Notes: generated by a model from the sequence alone, not told the origin. Numbered from the stretch's first letter, positions 10,147 through 21,990 are shown. The stretch: 64,000 nucleotides of DNA from Halocafeteria seosinensis (GCA_001687465.1 LVLI01000249.1:86047-150046); one strand, 5' to 3'. Made by a program: numbers and translations.

Positions 10147-13100
10147 CTACGTGGAAGCGGGTGATCTTTGGCGACTGATAGGTGAAGGGTTAGTCGATGG
10201 GTGCGAAGTGCTGGTCGGGTTGAAACGTAGCGACACTGACCATGCATCATTTTGCCATTTCGGTATTGCTGATTGACTGCGCTGATAGCCATATCCTCCG
10301 CTAATATTCAAGCGATACGTGTGGTTCTCGATGTGGGAAGCATTGAAAGAAGTACTAATGCGACCTCCGATTCCAAATAAACTTCCGAAATCCCCAAGTT
10401 CTTTCCATCTCCAAATCTGTGTCTCATTGCAGAACTCTAGCGCCCATAAATCCGACAAATACGATTGACGCCACGTCGTTGGGTTGCCTTCACCACCAAA
10501 TAAAAGAGCAATGGAGCTCATAACCGACGTACCACTTAGCCGTCTTGGAGCCGGAAACCGACCATCGGAAAGGGACTGTGGTTCTAATTTAGTCCATTCA
10601 TGACCACCTCTGCACATGGGCAATATTTCTAGTCTCCATAAATCTTGCAAGTATGTTGGTTTGCTTTCGTCCGGATGTTTCCCATAACCGCCGTGCAAAA
10701 ACAGCACATCATCGACTATCCAAGTAGCGCTGTCCCGCCTTTCGGTGGGAGGGGAGTTACCATTTTCATCAAGTCTCGACCATTCCGACATATCCATGTC
10801 ATACTTCCATAGGTCATTGAGAAGACCATACCGGCCATTGGCAACGAAATCGCTTTGACCTCCAAAGAGGTACTGCTCGCTGCCAAGGGACCACCAAGAA
10901 GCGAACCCTCGAAAACAGGGAGCATCGCCTTCCGAAACTTCCACATAAGAAGTCGTATTGCTGGAATCCGAGCACCACATGTCGTTACGATAGGCGTAAC
11001 GACGATTGCTGTTCCTTGAAAAATACGAGTCTAGTCCGCCAAAGATGCACACCTTCTCGTGATGCCAAAACAAAGCATATCCCATTCGATCTTTTACATT
11101 CAGGTACAATTTTGTAAGCTGGTCTCGTTGAAGCTCACGGGAAACCCTTCCCTGTGTTTTAAATTGCGCCTGGAAGTAAAGAAATGCTCGTTCCATCTCA
11201 TCCGACCCAGAATCCTCTGTCTTGGAGACCGCCAAAGTGTCTTGGTGTAGTGCTGAAGGTGTTGCCAAATTGTGCAATACACAAGTCTCACGGGAGCCTG
11301 TGCCAAGGACAAAAAACGATAACGGAACAGGGATAGCTCAACTTCTTCAGATACTTGAGAACACCACAAAATGACGCACCTGTCGCATCCGACCACTGTC
11401 TATTTGACAAAGAAGAGCATCCGTAAGTGGGGGTCAGTAATGGAGTAGGAGAGGGAGCAGCTGGGGATAATTGGAACTGTAGAATGGGCAGATTTTGATT
11501 GGTTGTATTGCCACTACTTCCCTGAACGGTCCAGACATCGTCGGACCACACTTGGTCCCCATCAGAGTGGTATAGGCGCCCAATGATATCTGTCAGATTA
11601 ATAGAATTCCCTTCAGCTGAGAGCTTGTCGTATCCTGACGGGATCGACCCTGCCAATGGTCCCCCATTGTATACAGACCACTTTACTTCAGTGGTCCCAG
11701 CACCATCCCATATCGATCCTATAATACCCCCAGCCCCTTCCCCTATCCTACCAGATGCGTACGTAGTGCTGATGTTTACATTTTCCTGCGTAGCATCATT
11801 GAATCCTCCTGTTCTAGCTCCAGTAATACCTCCTGCTAGATCGCCACTAATGTTTCCCCTCGTATAACAGTCTATAATATGTACCTGGCCGTAGAATCGC
11901 CCTGTATCCTCTCCACTGATGCCACCACTATGATTTCCACTTATTCGGCCAGTACTATAGCATTCCTTGACGTAGACAAACCCTTTATGACTACCAGCAC
12001 TAGCGCCTACGATGCCACCACTCGCCACACCTTGAATATGTCCAGTGGAATACGATTGAGTAACATACACTTGACCATCGTTGAACCCAGCAGTAAAACC
12101 ACAAATACCACCTGCGTACGCTCCTTCAATATTCCCAGTGGAATAACAACCCGTGATGTTGACCATCCCACGATCGTGTTCTCCCATGCGTCCTGCAATA
12201 CCACCAGCATGATCACCCTGTATCCTCCCTGTCGACCACGAATTCGATATCTGGACTTGACCATAATTGTGGCCACTTCGCGAACCACATATACCACCAC
12301 CCATTCCTCTAATAACTCCTGATGAGCTACATGAGTCGACCCTGAAAAATCTCTGCTGTTGTTGGACGATAAATCCACCACTTGATGCAGTGGCACCGTT
12401 TCTCACATCAATATTCCGAATCGACGGAGCTTCTTCAAACCTATCAACTTTACCATCGATCGTAAACACCCCGCGAAATCCTCGAATACCCCCTAAATCA
12501 ATGAAGTATCCATGTTCTCGACCGCCAGCGAAAGTTTCATTGATACCCAAAGAAATGTAGTCCCCTCTTGTATAGCCGTGGTCCTTCCACACCAACGTGC
12601 TGCAATTTAACTCAAACAATTTCTCGCTGGGGGTAAAGTGAAAGCATGGTTCGTTTCCATCGATGATAGATCCTCGCAGGTCCGTTGCTGCACTTGACTG
12701 AAGGGACACACACAGAGTGGTCATTGTCATGAACGCAGTAATTTGTGCAACATGCGACCACAAAGCACCAGGTGCCCACTTCCATTGTCCCAGTTTCAAA
12801 ACAGACGAACACTTGGCCGGGGGTGGTCTCTTTAGAAATTTTAACGATGGTGGTTTCCGAAATAATTCTTTTTGCTTCGAAGACCGCCATGGCAGAAGAG
12901 ACCGCACGAGAAAAAGGCCGAATAGAACCAACAAGAACTGTCGGAGCTGAAACAGTACATCTCCCCCACCCAGAAGCACTGAATTTATCGCCTCAGTGCA
13001 AGCAAAGTCCGGGAAAACAGAGGCAGTGGATTGCCTGAACTGCAGTGTAACAAGAAATTGCCGGCTTCTCCGACGGCATGGACGGTCAACTTTCGACGAG

Positions 13101-13375
13101 CTTGTAGAATTAGGAGATAGAAGTGAACTTTGGTCGTAGAACGCCTCTGCAATGCTTTGTCCAAGAAGTTGAAACATCGCAGCTCCGATCTTAGAGCGCG
13201 CAATATTGTATCGCCTTCCGTACTTAGAAAACGCTACGTCCGTCGAACAGTGACCATGAAGACGCATGCCACTGACATGCTGCACCGAGAGCATGCTTCC
13301 CAGATGCTGTTCTGGGAGTTCCTGACCCAGTGCCATCATGTGGCACAAGAGGAGGACGATCAAACTTGGGATCAT
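10147..13375 (-). CDS. GLUG-repeat membrane/surface protein, probably spliced to a kelch propeller
   Basis: Exon A is an ORF from 13375 (first ATG of the frame is 13681) to 11288; exon B is the kelch ORF ending at 10147. The kelch frame has no ATG before its conserved part, but a GTGTTC...GGCACAG intron (11298-11364) joins the two frames in phase, giving complement(join(10147..11297, 11365..13375)), 1,053 residues. ATG 13375 is preferred because it opens a signal-peptide-like MIPSLIVLLLCHMMALG. Two hydrophobic segments follow near residues 135-160 and 205-228. About seven GLUG-type units (CYSTG.I.G.AGGI.G) occupy about 355-560, then a Pro-rich linker. The second part has kelch signatures (KVCIFGGLD, QYLFGGQ, LFLHGGY, ALLFGGEG). 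GLUG repeats occur mainly in bacterial surface proteins. Secretion or surface display is inference; if the intron is wrong these are two adjacent genes. Confidence 0.6.
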
Positions 13376-13848
13376 CCTTTTCTTGGCATTCGCCAAAGTT
13401 CGTGCGGAACTAGTTGCAACTTGCGATTCTCGAGTAGCTAGAGTGTATTTTTCTACACAACACCCAGAGGAAAAAGGATGCTTCTTGCCGGCAGATATGG
13501 CTCTTACAGACAAACCACAGTAAAGGACATTGAGAAACGTCGATGATGCGCTGGAAACGTTTTTTGTGAAGTTTCCGCAGGGAACTGCAGCATGATACAT
13601 GTTACCGCTCTCGGGTACAAGTGTGGGCAAAAAGGGGGAACAAAGAGCATTTCTATGGTACAAGGTATGGTGGCAACACATATAGCAATCATAACTGGAC
13701 GGTTAACCATTCTCCATGATTCTCTGATGCAACAACTTCGTTTGAGTGCGCAGCACATGTGCTTACCACTGCAACTCTACAACCAGTAAGCCCCAAGGAG
13801 CGGCAACAAGGTACGTCTGCCTACATGACAACACTGAGCATAGTGGGA

Positions 13849-14049
13849 CTAGGTGGAAGTGCCTCCCGGTAGTTTCGAAGTTCTGCTCGTGTTGAAACGC
13901 AGATACATTGACCATGCATCCTTTCGCCATGCGGGGATGGTCGACTGAGCATGTCGATATCCATATCCTCCACAGAATTTCAAACGATATGTCTGGTCCA
14001 CTTGCTGATACACCTGCATCGCCAGTGGTACTACTCTTCGGAAGACCAT
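13849..14049 (-). pseudogene. Decayed copy of the kelch C-terminus
   Basis: Read on the minus strand, this segment encodes TYRL..CGGYGY, QSTIPAW, DAWSMYLRFN and a Thr/Ser/Pro tail. It aligns with the C-terminus of the kelch gene next door (HTYRL..SGGYGY, QSAIPKW, DAWSVSLRFN). No kelch blades precede it in frame. A further weak match (VGIGGTIIASLASH, about 14480-14520) corresponds to the part of the parent just upstream, separated here by about 450 bp of unrelated sequence and stops. I read it as a broken tandem duplicate. Confidence 0.65.
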
Positions 14050-14811
14050 TGGCAGAGAGACGCGGAGTACGGGATGCCCTTTGTAGATAGCGACTCCGCT
14101 GCAGAATGTTATTGTTTAATGAGGCAGCGACGATTCGCGGTATTTGAGTACAAAAGACCAACGTGGTAGGCGAAGTGTCCCGCGAAACTATTGGTCCCAA
14201 CAAGGAAGCAGTTACAACTCGAGCCGAATGAACCTACACAGGGAGCCCATGCACTAGCTTCATCGCACTTTTTGGCATCGACGCAACGATACATGCATTT
14301 ATGTCCGGTGGTGTGTGCGCACCAAATCATTCTTCTTATCAGAGGTACCTACTAGCTACGCTCCTCCTCTTCTGACATCCATCCATTGTGTGCGCGATGA
14401 TTTATTACAATTGTATTCTTGCGGCAGCTAGCAAGAGTAAAGATGGCGAGAAGTTTTCACCTTATCATCTGCATTTCGGTTTAGTGAGAAGCGAGGGACG
14501 CAATTATGGTGCCTCCGATTCCCACACGAGCATCGGCTTGTCTATCGCTTTGGGCTTCCACTGGAGCATTCTCCCAGTTTGAAACGTCTCCTCTAGGGCG
14601 TCATCATGGGAACGAGAATGATGATTCGAAACCGGAAACTGGACCTGTTATCAGTCTGACGCAATGAACCCACGGTTTCCCAATTTTCCTAGTTGAACCG
14701 GATCTTTCCAAGAGCATTTGGTGTTCAGTCACCTTGTTTCGCGGCGGCAGCAGCTTCTGCTCCATCTTGCTCTACGTTCTCCATAGCACCTTCATAAGAG
14801 CTTCCTTGTTG
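14050..14811. other. Intergenic, remnants only
   Basis: Lies between the kelch fragment and the 3' end of BCD1. Apart from the weak kelch-like match near 14480-14520 described with the fragment, no supported gene is visible. Confidence 0.4.
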
Positions 14812-16311
14812 TTAGGGGTTTGCTGTCTCATGTTTTACTGGCTGGTAGGCGGGTGCTGAAGCAGGCTTCTCGTCCTCTTTCGGCTGGTGCGGTGATTTTG
14901 ATGTAGCCGCAGCTTCTGTTCCCTCTTGCGCTACACGTTCCACAGCAGCCTGGTTAGAATTCTCTTGTTGTTGTGCAGAGTCCATCTCCCCGTTTAGTGA
15001 GGATACTGAAGCAGGCGTCTCATTCTCTTGCCATTGGTACGATGGTTTTGATGCATCAGCTCGTGCTTCCTCATGCTCTACGTTTTCGATAGTAGCCTCA
15101 TCCGAATTCTCCTGTGGTTGTGAAGTGGCCGCGTCCCGTTGTAGTGGCGGATAAAGGGATGCTAAAGAGGGTTTCTCATCCTCTTGCCGGAGGTACGACG
15201 GATCAATATCTACAAAAATCGTCGGAAACTCGACAACAGTTTGCCCTCGGAGGATATCCTGAATGGTTGTACCATCCGGCGAAAGCTCCACGTACTGCCA
15301 TTCACCTTTTTGCGCAAACGGATGCTGGTAGAAGAATCTCAAGGCGTGAATGCCTCCCCCTGCCAAATTGTACTCAGTTCCTGTTGCAGTGGTATTGTAA
15401 GTAGGCTTATGTTTCTTGTAGGCCCTCTTGCAGGCATCCATATAGGGCCGAAGGCGATGACGGATTTGCACGTTGGATGGCATAGGCTCAAGATATGCTG
15501 AAATTGCTTCCAATAACGTCGTAGTTTCCTTGGTGGTGCTATCGACCTGAATCACTGGAGGTGTTACTCGCGGGAATTTCCACTCTATCCTCCATTTGAT
15601 TACTTTCTCTTTCCCATCGTATCTGGAAGAGTTCTCCGTGTGGCGTTGCATCCCTTTAGGCATCAGTCTCAAGTTCACCCCTCGTTCCTTAGACTGCGAA
15701 ACATATATAGGATGGCTTGGCGTAAGCACAAGAGAGATGTCTACTCTCATGCTTACATGTTTCAAGAGCAAGTGTAAGTGAGGAGGCAGCTTCGGTAAAA
15801 CATACGCCGGCCCGTGCTGTTGTTGATTCCCCCCTCTCTTTTGATGCTTTCCGCCACCACCTCCCCGTCCATGTTGCTGTTTATTATTAGGAACTCTCAT
15901 CGTTCCAATCTCTTTAACAAATCGGTCCGCACTTTCCGTCGTTCGGGCCACATCTTCCAGCATCGAAAAATCTGGGCACCATTCCAAAAATTTAACAATT
16001 TGCTTAATTTAGCACAAATAAAAGTTAATTTTAACTTCATTATGTTAAGGTTAATGGACATACCTCGACGAAGAATCGATTCCGAAAAGGAGTGAATATC
16101 GACGAAGTCTGTTCGGTCTCGTTTGCCCGAGCATTTGTCCTGTACGCACACACAAGTCTATCTGATCATCACGATAGAGGCGTATGCACGTGTCATATGT
16201 GTGTATTACCTCTTGTTTATGGTGCTGCACACAGGTCAATCCACAGGTCTTTTTGCCACATTTAGGGCATTTATACTTGTATAAATGCTCCCCACATTGT
16301 TCACACTCCAT
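14812..16311 (-). CDS. BCD1: BCD1/ZNHIT6-like box C/D snoRNP assembly factor (3 exons)
   Basis: Model: complement(join(14812..15971, 16064..16139, 16210..16311)), 445 residues. The N-terminus is a zf-HIT finger: CEQCG, YKCPKCGKKTC, CVQHHKQ, then C.GKRDRTDF from exon 2. The line continues as FVDIHSFSESILRRDFSMLEDV, which is the BCD1 order. Mid-protein YVSQSKERGVNL.LMPKGM.R..EN and IKWRIEWKFP match the BCD1 core. The C-terminal third (from about residue 290) is acidic, Gln/Glu/Ala-rich and made of degenerate repeats with SxYQ/PHQP and EDEKPAS motifs. BCD1 proteins help assemble box C/D snoRNPs in the nucleus. The ATG lies 59 bp from the divergent LEO1 ATG. Confidence 0.9.
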
Positions 16312-16370
16312 TATTATGGACTCAATAATGAATATAAAGAAAGCGTATAGATATCAATAGGGGGTGAATA
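16312..16370. promoter_or_regulatory. Probable bidirectional promoter between BCD1 and LEO1
   Basis: Only 59 bp separate the two divergent start codons. The stretch is A/T-rich (TAATGAATATAAAGAAAGCG) with a TATAAAG-like word at about 16333. Shared control is inferred from the spacing. Confidence 0.5.
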
Positions 16371-17846
16371 ATGTCATCTACCATTCATGAAGAGCTTTTT
16401 GGGGTCCCGGAGGAGGAAGACCAGGAGGAGGAGGCCGGACATAATGCCGAAAATGACGATGATAACCGCATTACACGTACGTATACGATACACCATGCGA
16501 TTCTCCATTGTTTTCTCTATCGAATGAGTGGGCTTTGGTATGCAGAAGAGGACCTATTTGGGACAGACGTGGACGATGAAGATGACGAAGGCGCCACCGG
16601 GCCGGGTCAGCAGAGCCAAACCAACCTTTATACACGACATACAGACCAATCGCAGGAAGCTGCTCCCAAGAATCTGGACGCGCCTCGTTTGTGCGTCCCT
16701 CGTGTGGAAAAACCAGTCCCGGGGAAGCATAGGTTGAGCTCTATGAGGCTGCCTCCCACCGTCAGCTATGCCCAACAGCCTTATGAAGCTTTCCTGTATG
16801 ATGAGGAAACAGAGGAGTTAGAGCTCCATAAGAAGGGCAAGATGGCTGCGGCCGAGAACATGATACGCTGGAGGTTGAAGCGCGATGAGGAGGGAAATAT
16901 CGTCAAAGATGAGAATGGGAAACCTCGCATGGAATCCAACGCACGAGCTGTCAAATGGTCGGATGGATCTTATACATTACATATTGGACGTGAATCCTTT
17001 AATTTCCTGCAGCGCGCGGGTGAAACAGAACACGCGCATATGTTTGCGACACAGACGGCGTATAACTCAACTCGCCCCTCTGAGGAAGAAGAGAACGTGG
17101 ATGGAGAAACATGCTTGGAAGCGGTGGGACCATTGGCAAGTCGCTTTGTCTTGAGGCCGACAAGATTAATCGGGTCCAGCAGTCGTGCTGCTGTATTGGA
17201 AGCTAGGCGACGCACGGACCGAACTGGGAGAGGTATTGCTGTTACGGAATACTTACAAAATCCTGAAAAGGCGAAGGAAAAACGAGTCAAAGAATTAGAT
17301 GAGATGTGGAGAATGAAGCAAAGGCAATATGAATCAGTCCGACGGGGTGACCAACAGAAGAAAGGGCAACGAAGGAAACAAACAACTCTCACTGCGGACT
17401 TTCTGGAGGCAGGCGATGACTATGAAGAAGAGGAGGCCGAATATGAAGACGTATCGGGAGCGGGTGGGCTCAATGAGCTCAAGCGTGCTGTGAAGAGTGG
17501 AGAGCGCGGTGGCACTAAAAGCAAGAAGAAAGGGCACAAGGAGGAAGAAGACGATGATGATGGATTTATTGCCGGCGAGGAGGACGAAGACGAGGAAGCA
17601 GAATATGAAGAATCCGAAGAAGGCGATGATGACGAGGACGAGGAATCCTCAGACGAAGAAGAGGAGGACGACGAGGAGGATGTGGACATGGAAGCCTCGG
17701 CCGCTTCAGCCGCCCAGCCATCATCATCATCCACGACTAGGAAAAAGTCGAAAAAGAAAGGCAAGAAGCGAGGCAAACTGAAAAAACGCGGAGAGGATGA
17801 GGACAATAAAGAAGAGAATGAGTCTAGCGATGAGGACGTCAAGTAG
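16371..17846 (+). CDS. LEO1: LEO1, subunit of the PAF1 transcription-elongation complex
   Basis: Model: join(16371..16476, 16546..17846), 468 residues. The proposed 69-nt intron (GTACGT...TATGCAG) is a multiple of three without stops, so an isoform with 23 extra residues is possible. The Leo1 domain spans about residues 75-265: RLPPTVSYAQQPYEAFLY, NMIRWRLKRDEEG, ESNARAVKWSDGSYTLHIG, and the helical ARRRTDRTGRG...EKAKEKRVKELDE. The flanks are long Asp/Glu tracts and a basic Lys-rich end, as in other LEO1 proteins. PAF1 complexes bind RNA polymerase II and support histone modification during elongation. SSU72 and a CDK10/11-like kinase nearby act in the same process, though physical linkage here is probably chance. 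Confidence 0.92.
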   Translation: MSSTIHEELFGVPEEEDQEEEAGHNAENDDDNRITRTYTIHHAILHCFLYRMSGLWYAEEDLFGTDVDDEDDEGATGPGQQSQTNLYTRHTDQSQEAAPKNLDAPRLCVPRVEKPVPGKHRLSSMRLPPTVSYAQQPYEAFLYDEETEELELHKKGKMAAAENMIRWRLKRDEEGNIVKDENGKPRMESNARAVKWSDGSYTLHIGRESFNFLQRAGETEHAHMFATQTAYNSTRPSEEEENVDGETCLEAVGPLASRFVLRPTRLIGSSSRAAVLEARRRTDRTGRGIAVTEYLQNPEKAKEKRVKELDEMWRMKQRQYESVRRGDQQKKGQRRKQTTLTADFLEAGDDYEEEEAEYEDVSGAGGLNELKRAVKSGERGGTKSKKKGHKEEEDDDDGFIAGEEDEDEEAEYEESEEGDDDEDEESSDEEEEDDEEDVDMEASAASAAQPSSSSTTRKKSKKKGKKRGKLKKRGEDEDNKEENESSDEDVK

Positions 17847-17966
17847 TCGGCAGATCCAGTATACATTAAGTAACAGTTCTGCAGCATATTGTGTACAATT
17901 TTTTTACTTCTTTGTTGTAAACTGTATACGCCTTAATCTACCTGGCTGTTGGCAGTACATATTTGG

Positions 17967-18788
17967 CTATCGCACTCCTGTCATGCCCTTTTGTCTCTTT
18001 TGTTGTTTGCCCATCATTCTTTTCACTGCTCCTTTGGGCAGACCATCTTGGCTTTCCATAACTAATCGTTGATATTCCTGGGCCGTCTTGGGTAAAGGCA
18101 GTCCCTTCTGGTGTCTATGGTGCACCCAATGGTGCATATCTTTGGTCCATTGGTATTGCTTTAAGAGTCGATTGACAGCCGAGACTTCCACTCCCGTTTC
18201 TCCAGCAATTCTTAATTTCGCTCGCCGCGTGATTAGCGAGGGGTCATCCAGCTCCTCTTCCGTCAATCCTTCGGCTACTTTCAGGTCTTGAAATGATTGC
18301 TCTATTTCACGCTGCTGCGCTGTCGTTCGGAAGTAGGACTTCCACCCATCCACGCCCGCTATTTTCGCTATGTCCTGCATCATGAAACGCTGTTTATGCA
18401 CTAATTCACAGTGGGAAATACTGGCAGGACTCACCCTCAGCATGGTAATATGCTCACGCATACCGTAATGATCCACTGTAAGCAAATAATCCACCTGAGC
18501 CTTAAAGAGCTCCCCTGCAGAGCATCCGTCCTATACACGAAGTAGGTGGCATTTATGGAGCATGGTACGGGACTCTGACGTACCTTGTTTTTCATCTTGC
18601 TTCTCCTGTGTACGCTGTTGGAAACTCTCTTTGACGCGGTCGAAAATACCAAAGCACCGGCGGCCGCCATCCCTTGTAAGTCCAGGCCAACGTGGAGCTA
18701 CAGACGCTGAGAGGGGTACTATAGAAGGAGCACGTCGTACGACGCCTGTTCGATGTCGCTCCAAAGAGCGTACAAAAGAGAGTCGCAT
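17967..18788 (-). CDS. SRP54 M-domain-like organellar protein (3 exons)
   Basis: Model: complement(join(17967..18389, 18435..18514, 18584..18788)), 235 residues. The N-terminus is Arg/Ser-rich without acidic residues for about 45 residues (MRLSFVRSLERHRTG...), like a mitochondrial presequence. The remainder resembles the methionine-rich M domain of SRP54: QDIAKIAG, LTEEELDDPSLITRRAKLRIAGETGVEVSAVNRLLKQY, then KGAVKRMM. There is no GTPase domain, so it is not SRP54 itself; stand-alone M-domain proteins exist in other eukaryotes. The 45-nt second intron is very short, a multiple of three and stop-free, so it may be retained. Function is unknown; RNA binding in the mitochondrion is inference. 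Confidence 0.7.
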
Positions 18789-18874
18789 TTTTGTTATATA
18801 TGTATTGTTAGTGATAAAATCGAATCAAACCCAATTACGTAATTAGTAGCATTCAATTCCAAGCCCCAAAAGAC

Positions 18875-20079
18875 TTAGATTACCACCGACATGAATTCAC
18901 AACGTCCACACGAGGCAATCAAATTTTGCCCCTCGTAATTCGTACGACCATCATCGTTGTTCGCACTCGTACATATAACCTGGTAGTCCAAGTCACCAGG
19001 GCAACCGGTATCTATATGCTCTTGATAGGATTCTGCTAACTGTGTATGTAAATGTTCCACCGTGATGCCGTTCAAAGTATCCAAGCTGAAACCGCATCGG
19101 CAGATTATAATAGCACCGCGTTGATAAAGCCATCTCTTTTTGCAAAGGGGACATAACACTTCTGATTGTTTAATTGCATTACTGTTTGTTGAGGCCGACG
19201 ATCCGCCATACCGTGCTTCCTGGCTACTGATACCATCCACCTCGTTCAAAAACGCCAGTTCTCTAGCTGCGCGACCTAAACAATGTGAGGATATTGCATA
19301 CAATCACAGAGGACGGAACAAGGGAAGTTTGACTGATACCAAATTTGGGTAGTTTGCTTACCTGTTTCGTCGTTCTCCTCTACTTCGGCTAGTTCGGCGG
19401 CAGTATGATCGAGTACGCTTTCGTAGCGTTCCAACTCGTTTTCTTCTGTGGGACCATATCGTCTACATACTTGTATAGAACGAACACAACAACAAAGATC
19501 ACGTTTCTTACCAATATTGTGCATGCATTCATAGAGGTATTCCTCCAATTCCTTGAGAAGCTCGGCATCATGTTGGACACCGCCGTTGACAGCTGTAGCT
19601 CCTTCTGCAGCAGCAAAATCGGAAGCAAAAACACCGTGACTATAGCACGCAACAATTCACCCTCAATAAAGAAAATCGCAAGAACAGGAGAGATACATCA
19701 TCTGCCGAGGGTATGGACCTGGACGTAATGCTACATCAAGATACGGGAACTTACGGAAAGACGTGCATGCTTCGTCGGCTTCAAGATCTCTGTCTTCGTC
19801 CGGTTCCTCCCTGGAAATGGCTCCCTGCTGGCTCGTTTGCTGGCAGATCTGCTGGACCAGTTCCTGAGGACTTGCCGACTTGGACCGGATGTGCTGGAAC
19901 AAGGCGTAACGCTTCTCTTGGATCCTTTCTTTGCATTTACGTTTCAAACGCTCTCGCATCCGGGGCAAGGCGGACACCTCCTGCTGCTCCTCCACTTCGC
20001 TTTTCGACAAACCAGCAAGTTCATCCGAGGAGCTCTTGACGGATTTGACAGACCGAGGATGACCCATCATGGTGGTCAC
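18875..20079 (-). CDS. RPAIN: RPA-interacting protein (RPAIN) homologue (4 exons)
   Basis: Model: complement(join(18875..19275, 19362..19469, 19512..19604, 19755..20079)), 308 residues, phases consistent. The N-terminal helix RMRERLKRKCKERIQEKRYALF matches the RPA-interacting N domain. The middle is acidic and helical (AELLKELEEYLYECM, ELERYESVL). The C-terminal domain has a cysteine cluster CPLCKKRWL, ICRCG, then H..TGCPGDLDYQV and ASCGRCEFMSVV, typical of the RPAIN zinc-binding end. RPAIN carries replication protein A into the nucleus in animals. The intron between exons 2 and 3 is only 42 nt by this model, and exon 3 begins just after CAAG. Confidence 0.85.
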
Positions 20080-20426
20080 AGACGGCAGAAAACGAGCATA
20101 ATGCTACAATATCCGTGGCGAAGGACGGTTGCTCCAAGTTCAACTTGATCGTCATAGAGGAGAACGATGCCTTCCAATCAAACAGACACCCTTCTCATGT
20201 CCCTCTCCAACTCATTTACCTTGCAATATTCTTGCATGCCATGTGTATACTGCATCCATGCACGCTTAGCACGCGAATAAAAGCTCACCGGACCAAGGTC
20301 GGGGACACCTCCCGACCACTCCCGTGCCAGGGCACGGAGGAATTTAATAAAATCCATTGCGTTGGATTGTTGGCGCATATACAGAGGGAAAAATGTACCA
20401 TCATTAGCATATAGAACTAGTGAAAG
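20080..20426. promoter_or_regulatory. Divergent intergenic region, RPAIN / SSU72
   Basis: About 350 bp between two divergent start codons. It must hold both promoters. No clear TATA box or palindrome is visible; a GTACCATC word sits at about 20395 near the SSU72 start. Confidence 0.4.
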
Positions 20427-21847
20427 ATGATCCCAGGCCTGAGTACATCGAAACCGGCGAAACCAGCCGTCAAACGCAAGACTTTTGGAACGAATCGGCT
20501 GGCGCCCGGGGCTATTTTACCTTCCAAAAAGGAGCTTATTACAGGCGAAAAACCATCAAATGCGGACCAATCGACCACTTCATCAGACGGAGAGTCCAAT
20601 TCCGCGTCGAATGGTACCTCAGGAGTGGCCAGTGGGAAGAAACATGGGTTAGAAAATGGGGTCAAAGGGAAGGCAAAAAAACAGAAAACCGTAGACTACG
20701 AGGAGGAGCAGCTGGAAACCCCAGATAAGGGCCGCTTCACGTTTGCCGTGGTGTGCGCCTGTAATATGAACCGGAGTATGGCAGCTCATAAGGCAATGCA
20801 GGAACAAGGGTACAAAGTGCAGTCATTCGGCACAGCGCGACAGGTATGTTGTAGATATAATATCACTCTTGGTTTGTATGACGATGGTCGAAAGAGCTAC
20901 CCTCCCAAGTCAATGAATAACTACATTTGCTCCAATACGACCCAACAAGTCAAAATCAAGTCCAAGGACATGATATCGATGAGCAACCAGATTTCAAAGA
21001 TTGTGATTGGAGGCTGTTTGTTTGCAATAGGAGGGCTCTCATTTCGTATTGTGTTCTCCGTGTTCTACTCGTTGAATTCGACAACTGAGATTGTTCTATG
21101 TCGTGACGTTGGACCTCTTTGATACCCACTTACCTCGATTGCAACTGATGCCATGATGCACAGGTGAAATTACCGGGAGAATCGCACTCAGCAACGTTTC
21201 CGTTTGGAACGAAATATACAGAGATTCTAGAATACGTCAAGGACCCGTCACGCCGGGAGTGGTGAGTCAGAGAAAGAAGTATCATTCTCAACTTTGCTAT
21301 ATACGACGTCTATACACGTAAATACAGGAGTGAGGAGAAAGGCGTTACGGATATGCTTGAACGAAATGTCCAACTAAAGGGCTCCCCGGAGCGGTGGCAG
21401 GAAGTAGACGATCCTCACCAGTTCGATATTATCATTTGTTTCGAATCCCGAGTCTTTGAACACCTGAATGAAGGTACTATCCATTGATAGGACGTTAAGA
21501 TTCATTCCATTTCCAACAGACCGCTTTGCGAAACTTCTCGCTGCAGATTTAAGATCCCGGGAACCTTCCGGGGAACCAAAGAGCTTGCACGTGATTAATA
21601 TAGAGACTAAGGATGACACCAAGTCAGCTGATCAGGGAGCCAAGTATGCTTTACAGTTTGCTGAAATGGTAAGTACTCGCCAAGCGCCAGTGTGCAACGA
21701 ACCATAACTTTATGCTCCTTGCATCTGAACGAGCAGGCTGCCAAGCTGCCAACGAACACCACCCTCGACGAAGGCATGGACCATCTTCTTCCCAAAATAC
21801 AGAAAGAAATTGGCGCAGATCCGCTTTATGTTGAACATCGTCTTTGA
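20427..21847 (+). CDS. SSU72: SSU72-type RNA polymerase II CTD phosphatase (5 exons)
   Basis: Model: join(20427..20843, 21164..21261, 21328..21473, 21520..21668, 21737..21847), 306 residues. The catalytic loop VCACNMNRSMAAH has the CX5R phosphatase signature followed by the AH typical of SSU72. Later blocks also fit: SFGTARQ, VKLPG.......FPFGTKY, RNVQLKGSPERWQ, FDIIICFESRVFEHL, then VINIETKD.. and the C-terminal helix. SSU72 removes Ser5 phosphate from the polymerase II tail during 3'-end processing. Unlike the usual protein of about 200 residues, this one carries about 105 basic and Ser-rich residues before the catalytic domain. The 320-nt first intron stays open for 92 codons before a stop and encodes a hydrophobic stretch. 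Confidence 0.9.
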
Positions 21848-21990
21848 ATTTATAGCTTTTCTCAATTCCCTCCTGGACATGAATATAAATAGACGCAGTG
21901 TCGGGTACTATTATGTAGCGCAACATGCAAGTGTGATATCGACCACTCAGTTCCTTCAACACCGCACAGTCACATTATCAACCCAATTTC

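Noticed and set aside
11583-12560. Plus-strand ORFs rich in Thr, Pro and Ser opposite the GLUG gene
   Set aside because: They are shadows of the repeated GLUG codons and have no independent start context or domain.
17420-17887. Minus-strand Ser-rich ORF of 155 codons
   Set aside because: It is the antisense of the LEO1 Asp/Glu tract; poly-GAN codons read backwards give poly-Ser.
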